Shown here piece after piece: positions 5,895 through 9,463 of a stretch of 9,463 bases of DNA; position 1 is the first letter of the stretch; every line of letters starts with the position of its first letter. The notes beneath the pieces were generated by a model, which made no database searches, was not told the DNA's origin, and worked only from the letters and a program-made list of their open reading frames with translations. The DNA comes from JAWLCG01 sp041687295 (GTDB lineage: Bacteria; Planctomycetota; Phycisphaerae; SM23-33; FEN-1343): assembly GCA_041687295.1 (NCBI GenBank), contig JAWLCG010000194.1, forward strand, positions 1 to 9,463. Direction: 5' to 3'. A program made the translations under genes and the position numbers.

Positions 5895-7306
5895 TGGTCG
5901 TCGGCAGCGTGATCGCCACCAATGGGGGCAACCAGCACCCGATCCGCTGGCAGCCGGCGTTCAGGACGCTGGTCGCCCACAGCAGCATCAGCGAGTCCAA
6001 CGGCGGCATGAGCGCCGGCGCTTTCCGCGGCCGAAACAGCCAGATGGTCTTCGCCCACAACACCTGGACCAGCGGGCGGGCGATTGGCTTCAACCACGGC
6101 GGCACGTTCGACGGTCCCCACCACATCATGTGGGAGGGCAACCGCTTCAACCGCGTAGAACTCAACAGCATGGGCGGCTCGCACTTCGTGCTGCGCAACA
6201 ACACCGCCTGGAACATGCCGGCCCTGATCAAGGGCTTTGAGGGCACCGGCGACCTGGCCCCGACCGACTTCCGCATCTACAACAACAGCGTCTACGCCGA
6301 TGCCGGCGCCGCCGGCTGGGGGGCGGGCAGGCTGGTGGACTTTGATTCAGCCAATGGGTTGATCCTGCGGAACAACCTGGTGATGACCAGCCCCGACTCG
6401 CCAGTCAATGACGTGTACATCAGACTCAACCCTTCCAAGGGCCCCATCCGCGGCGTGGTGAGCGACCACAACGTCTTCTTCATCCCGTCGGATACCGACG
6501 GCAAGTACGTACGCTACAACTGGACCTACTACACCCTGGCCGACTGGCAGGCGGCGGGCTTCGGCACCGGTTCGACGGTCGGAGTCGACCCGCAAGTGCT
6601 CTCGGTGGATCGGACCAGCGAGGACTATCTCCGACCCGGCGCCAGCAGTCCCCTGATCGACGCCGGCGCGTTCACGCCGGTGAGGGGCGACCACGACGGC
6701 GTCGCCCGGCCGATTGGCGGCGGCTGGGATATCGGGGCCTATGAGTGGCAGCCGGCGGCCCTGGAGGGCGACGCCAACGGCGACGGCGTGGTCGATGACC
6801 GCGACCTGAGCATCCTGTTGAGCCACTGGGGCCAGGAGGACGCCACGCCCGACCAGGGCGATCTCAACGCCGATGGTCGCGTCGACGACCGCGACCTGAG
6901 CATCCTGCTGGGCCACTGGGGCGATGGCATGGCCCTCGGCAGCGACACCCTCAGCAGCGACGGCCTGCAGGGCGATACCGGCGGGCTCGATGGCACGGCC
7001 AATGAACCGCTGACGCAGATGGTGCCGATCCTCGCCACCGATACCGCCACCCTCTCGGCCGCCCCGCCGCTGGCGGCCCCGGGGGCCCAGCCGGTGGACC
7101 TGCTGGCACCTTTGACGCTCCGGCTGGACACCGTGCACATCCCAACGCCTCGGAAGGCGGCGAGTCCGACGCAGGCCTCGACGCTTGCCCCCCAGCTCGC
7201 GAGCGGCAAGTCCGGCTACCGGCCGCGGGTGGGTATCGACTGGGACGCTCTGTTGGTCCTGCGGGAACTGGATAGCCAACTCAGCGGCGACTGGCTGAGG
7301 CATTGA
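5570..7306 (+). CDS. LEPR-XLL secreted modular protein, 3' part (beta-helix and dockerin pair)
   Basis: The genuine coding part begins at about 5736 (VGFNTRTLLYGSEVVN); the open frame before it back to 5570 is out-of-frame text of the 5' part. Some 340 residues form a right-handed beta-helix with repeated short strands and Asn ladders (VFAHNTW, WEGNRFN, LRNNTAW, IYNNSVY, LRNNLVM, SDHNVFF), closing with DHDGVARPIGGGWDIGAYEW, the usual end of such domains. Bases 6764-6925 encode two dockerin-type EF-hand repeats. A tail of about 125 residues, rich in Ala, Leu, Pro and Thr, ends at TGA 7304-7306. Beta-helix proteins of this kind are often polysaccharide lyases or other glycan-active enzymes. No catalytic residues can be assigned from sequence alone, and on its own this half has no signal or start site. 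Confidence 0.75.
   Translation: MGFRGLLGRLHRPRRPQRCQARPPGHHRLHETALRQRGGPDLRGPALRRGRHCGGVGFNTRTLLYGSEVVNTSGHAIGEGPESMLFDTQVTNANGYGWFGGSKGIEGMMVVGSVIATNGGNQHPIRWQPAFRTLVAHSSISESNGGMSAGAFRGRNSQMVFAHNTWTSGRAIGFNHGGTFDGPHHIMWEGNRFNRVELNSMGGSHFVLRNNTAWNMPALIKGFEGTGDLAPTDFRIYNNSVYADAGAAGWGAGRLVDFDSANGLILRNNLVMTSPDSPVNDVYIRLNPSKGPIRGVVSDHNVFFIPSDTDGKYVRYNWTYYTLADWQAAGFGTGSTVGVDPQVLSVDRTSEDYLRPGASSPLIDAGAFTPVRGDHDGVARPIGGGWDIGAYEWQPAALEGDANGDGVVDDRDLSILLSHWGQEDATPDQGDLNADGRVDDRDLSILLGHWGDGMALGSDTLSSDGLQGDTGGLDGTANEPLTQMVPILATDTATLSAAPPLAAPGAQPVDLLAPLTLRLDTVHIPTPRKAASPTQASTLAPQLASGKSGYRPRVGIDWDALLVLRELDSQLSGDWLRH
5729..5735 (+). other. G7 tract carrying the frameshift
   Basis: Seven G, then T and four more G. 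Reading with eight G joins AGIAGG to VGFNTRT smoothly, so one base is missing relative to the conserved frame. A homopolymer of this size is prone both to replication slippage and to sequencing error. Confidence 0.75.
6764..6925 (+). repeat. Dockerin type I-like duplicated repeat
   Basis: Two copies of a calcium-binding repeat 90 bases apart: DANGDGVVDDRDLSILLSHWG and DLNADGRVDDRDLSILLGHWG. Each has the D-x-N-x-D-G EF-hand loop followed by a helix. The DNA of the second half of each copy (from GTCGA at 6791 and at 6881) is almost identical, which points to recent duplication or gene conversion. In planctomycetes such dockerins occur without classical cellulosomes, and their partner is unknown. 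Confidence 0.8.
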
Positions 7307-7693
7307 CACCGAGGGCGACCGCGGCTCCGACCGCGCCAGCGCGGCCGACGTGACGGCAGCCTGGCACGAGGGCGCGGCCCGTCTGCGGGCCCTCCTGGAC
7401 CGGGCAGAGGTGGGGCTTCGCTCCGCTGCGCCCCAGCCTAGGGCGCAGGCCGTCTTCGTAGGCTGGGGCGCAGCGTCAGCGGAGCCCCACCTTTTCGCCC
7501 AGCCAGCCACGTCGGGCGATGCCGTGGTCCAGCCCGTTGCCATCGGGGACGTCCGCGGGTACAACGTACAGACGTGGAGCGGATCGGGCCCGCGCGTCCC
7601 CAGCCCAATGACCTGCAGCGGCCACACGGCCTTGACACGATCAGGCCGTCGTCGGCAGCAGTTGGCGGCGATCCGCCCTGGAGGAGAACCGCC
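7307..7693. other. Intergenic region before the sulfatase
   Basis: This 387-base stretch holds no intact gene. Bases 7305-7413 read in one + frame as protein-like text with almost only G or C at third positions (TEGDRGSDRASAADV, AAWHEGAARLRALLDR), possibly the former tail of the preceding gene. The REP-like inverted repeat follows at 7408-7492. In the remaining 200 bases I see only a lone TTGACA at 7632-7637, with no convincing -10 box, and the sulfatase ribosome site (GGAGGAG, 7680-7686). Confidence 0.5.
7408..7492. repeat. REP-like long inverted repeat, possible terminator
   Basis: Arm 1 (7408-7440, 33 bases) and arm 2 (7459-7492, 34 bases) are near-perfect reverse complements: 10 outer pairs (AGGTGGGGCT) and 17 inner pairs (CGCTGCGCCCCAGCCTA) with a short unmatched internal patch, around an 18-base loop. 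Each arm also has its own small inverted repeat (TGGGGC and GCCCCA). On the + strand the stem runs into TTTT (7492-7495), so it could end transcription from the modular-protein gene. The form, paired palindromic units in an intergenic site, is that of a REP/BIME or small MITE-like element. Confidence 0.65.
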
Positions 7694-9121
7694 ATGCCCC
7701 GGACCAACCTGCTGTTCCTGTACACCGACGAGCAGCGATTCGACACGCTGGCCTGCTACGGCAACACGCAGATCGAGATGCCCAACCTCAACCGCCTGGC
7801 CCAGCGGGCGGTGGTGTTCGACCAGGCCTACGTCAGCCAGCCCGTCTGCACGCCGTCGCGCTCGACGCTGCTGACGGGGCTCTACCCGCACACCAATGGC
7901 TGCACGGCCAACAACCTGCCGCTGCCGGCCGAGGTGCCCTGCCTGCCCGAGATGCTGCCCGCCGACTACGCCACGGCCCATTACGGCAAGTGGCACCTGG
8001 GCGACGAGATCTTCGCCCAGCACGGCTTCGACGACTGGCGCGCCATCGAGGACCAGTACGCCGAGCACTACAGCGAGGGCAAGCCCCGCGAGCAGCTCTC
8101 GCACTACCAGCAGTGGCTCATCGAGGAAAAGGGCCAGCTCCCCCCCAAGGGCCGATACTTCGACCGCAACCAGGCCGCCCGGCTGAGCGAGGAACTCTCC
8201 AAGCCCGCCTACCTCGCGCAGGAATCCATCCGCTTCCTGCAGGAACATCGCGACGAACCCTTCGCGCTGTACGTGAACTTCCTCGAGCCGCACATGCCCT
8301 TCACCGGGCCCCGCGACGAGCAGTACGACCCCGACGCGATCCCCCTGCCGCCGAACTTCGAGACCCCGCCCGACGGCAGCAACCATGTTCGGCCCCTCGC
8401 CAACCACCACAAGTGGAGCCGCCGGTTCGACACCGAACAGAAGTGGCGTGCCCTGCGGGCCCGCTACTGGGGCCTGTGCAGCCAGGTCGATACGCATGCC
8501 GGGCGCATCCTGGATGCGCTGGAGGCACTGGGCCTGGCGGAGAACACGATCGTCGTATTCACCAGCGACCACGGCGACATGATGGGCAGCCATCAGATGT
8601 TGGCCAAGACGGTGATGTACCAGGAGTCGGTCCGCGTGCCGATGCTGGTCCGCCTGCCGGGCCAGTCGGCCCAGCGGCGCGTGGCCGGGCCGGTGAGCCA
8701 GGTAGACCTGGTGCCGACGCTGCTGGAGTGGATGGGCCAGCCGATCCCGTCGCACCTGCAGGGCCAGTCGCTGGCCTCGCTGGCCGACGCCGGCCGATGC
8801 GACCGCGACGTGTTCATCGAGTGGAACGGCTCCAACGGGGCCGAGGACGAACGACCTGACTCGCTGGCCGACCTGTGCACGCCCGAGCAGTACGCGCGCG
8901 CGATGGCCGATGCGGTCCGCACGATCGTCACGCCCGACGGCTGGCGGTTCAGCTTCTCGCCGATGGGCCAGCACGAGCTGTACAATCTCAACGACGACCC
9001 CTACGAGACGACCAACCTGGCCGGCCGACCCGAGCAGCGGGCGCGGATGCGCGAGCTCCGTGGCCGAATCGTGGCCTGGCAGCGACAGACGGGCGACACC
9101 GCAGCCCTGCCGGAGGTGTAG
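7694..9121 (+). CDS. S1-type sulfatase (formylglycine-dependent)
   Basis: A 475-residue protein; ATG 7694 has GGAGGAG seven bases upstream. It hydrolyses sulfate esters (or sulfamates), probably on a glycan or small molecule. Seen in the sequence: the activation motif VCTPSRSTLLTG with Cys52, to be converted to formylglycine, and Arg56; the metal-site start TDEQRFDTLACYG (Asp12); the second signature HYGKWHLG (Lys99, His101); EPHMPF (His200); and SDHGDMMGSH (Asp292, His293) with LAKTVMYQES (Lys305). The C-terminal subdomain ends with HELYNLNDDPYETTNLA, as usual for the family. All key positions are present and the length is normal. No signal peptide is visible, so a cytosolic site is inferred, with substrate imported first. 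It is 29 bases upstream of the oxidoreductase gene. The DEQR form and overall shape fit choline-sulfatase or heparan-sulfatase-like S1 subfamilies, but the substrate cannot be assigned. Confidence 0.92.
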   Translation: MPRTNLLFLYTDEQRFDTLACYGNTQIEMPNLNRLAQRAVVFDQAYVSQPVCTPSRSTLLTGLYPHTNGCTANNLPLPAEVPCLPEMLPADYATAHYGKWHLGDEIFAQHGFDDWRAIEDQYAEHYSEGKPREQLSHYQQWLIEEKGQLPPKGRYFDRNQAARLSEELSKPAYLAQESIRFLQEHRDEPFALYVNFLEPHMPFTGPRDEQYDPDAIPLPPNFETPPDGSNHVRPLANHHKWSRRFDTEQKWRALRARYWGLCSQVDTHAGRILDALEALGLAENTIVVFTSDHGDMMGSHQMLAKTVMYQESVRVPMLVRLPGQSAQRRVAGPVSQVDLVPTLLEWMGQPIPSHLQGQSLASLADAGRCDRDVFIEWNGSNGAEDERPDSLADLCTPEQYARAMADAVRTIVTPDGWRFSFSPMGQHELYNLNDDPYETTNLAGRPEQRARMRELRGRIVAWQRQTGDTAALPEV

Positions 9122-9150
9122 GCAAGCGGTTCTGTGACGAGGAGGACACG

Positions 9151-9463
9151 ATGGGCATCAAGGTAGGCATTTGTGGGCTGGGGCACTTCGGGCGGCACTT
9201 CATTCCGCTGTTCCAGGCGCACCCGTTCTGCGACGAAGTGGTCCTGGCGGAGCTTCGGGGCGACGTGCTGGCCGAGGCGGCCCGCGAGAATCGCGTTGAG
9301 CGGACGTGCGGCTCGCTGGAAGAGCTGCTGAAGACCGACGTGGACGCCGTGGCCATCTTCACCCAGCGGTGGCGCCACGCGCGGATGGCCATTGATGCGC
9401 TCAAGGCCGGCAAGCACGTCTACAGCGCCGTGCCGGCCGGCGTGACGGTCGAGGAGATGCTCG
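9151..9463 (+). CDS. Gfo/Idh/MocA-family oxidoreductase, N-terminal part
   Basis: The start ATG at 9151 has GGAGG five bases upstream; 104 codons are visible before the window ends. The N-terminus is a Rossmann NAD(P)-binding fold with the GICGLGHFGRHF glycine motif (residues 6-17). Later come SLEELLKTDVDAVAIFT and HARMAIDALKAGKHVYSAVPAG, the usual end of the nucleotide-binding half in this family; where many members have an EKP motif, this one has SAVPAG. Family members oxidise or reduce sugars, inositols and related compounds. Placed directly after a sulfatase, it probably takes part in catabolism of a desulfated sugar. The catalytic domain is outside the window. Confidence 0.88.
   Translation, partial: MGIKVGICGLGHFGRHFIPLFQAHPFCDEVVLAELRGDVLAEAARENRVERTCGSLEELLKTDVDAVAIFTQRWRHARMAIDALKAGKHVYSAVPAGVTVEEML

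Noticed and set aside
7632..7660. TTGACA as promoter of the sulfatase
   Set aside because: The -35 hexamer is perfect, but the expected -10 position reads GCAGCA, with no TATAAT-like sequence at 16-18 bases.
7350..7874. 174-codon + strand frame before the sulfatase
   Set aside because: It runs through the inverted repeat and into the sulfatase in the wrong frame. Only its first part (to about 7413) looks coding-like, and that is reported as a possible remnant.
6347..8974. 875-codon open frame on the - strand
   Set aside because: It lies antisense to the beta-helix/dockerin gene and the sulfatase, both with clear family motifs. Its translation is low-complexity Arg/Ala/Gly/Val text, as expected from the strong third-position GC bias of the genes on the other strand.
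1..9463. CRISPR array, tRNA or rRNA genes, or phage/defence system
   Set aside because: No regularly spaced repeats, tRNA-like cloverleaf or rRNA-like segments were seen, and no gene shows defence or phage hallmarks.

Overview
The window is very GC-rich DNA from a bacterium that is most likely a member of the Planctomycetota (Phycisphaerae-like). The evidence is an N-terminal LEPR-XLL motif, dockerin-type EF-hand repeats at the end of a large secreted beta-helix protein, a LamG protein with a PEP-CTERM sorting tail, and an S1 sulfatase followed by a Gfo/Idh/MocA oxidoreductase. The placement rests on gene content alone.

Left part (1-2100): the end of a CPBP-type membrane protease on the + strand converges on an iron-uptake locus on the - strand. 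Read in its own direction, that locus holds a DtxR/MntR-type regulator with a cysteine-rich tail (2100-1546), a HemP-like small protein starting inside the regulator's stop codon (1549-1361), a badly broken feoB (1229 to about 451) and a feoA remnant (about 450-253). The regulator and HemP-like gene look intact. The Fe(II) transporter has lost its G4/G5, helical and gate segments and has frameshifts. Two palindromes 20 bp apart cover the likely promoter of the regulator, which suggests metal-dependent autoregulation.

Middle (2101-2886): no intact gene. There is a coding-like remnant on the + strand with one in-frame TAG (about 2221-2571), then an AT-rich stretch with a good sigma70-type promoter reading toward the next gene.

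Right part (2887-7306): two large secreted proteins on the + strand. The first is a LamG/PEP-CTERM protein whose signal peptide is split from its body by a one-base shift. The second is a modular protein (LEPR-XLL, L-type-lectin-like domain, two PKD domains, beta-helix, dockerin pair) split by a one-base shift in a run of seven G. Together they look like cell-surface or extracellular glycan-binding or glycan-degrading factors. After them lie a coding-like stretch, a long REP-like inverted repeat (7408-7492) that may also act as a terminator, and then an intact operon-like pair: a sulfatase (7694-9121) and a Gfo/Idh/MocA oxidoreductase that runs off the window (9151 onward). This pair fits sulfated-glycan catabolism.

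The main themes are the decayed or mis-assembled Feo system under an intact regulator, the repeated one-base lesions in the long genes, and the REP-like element.
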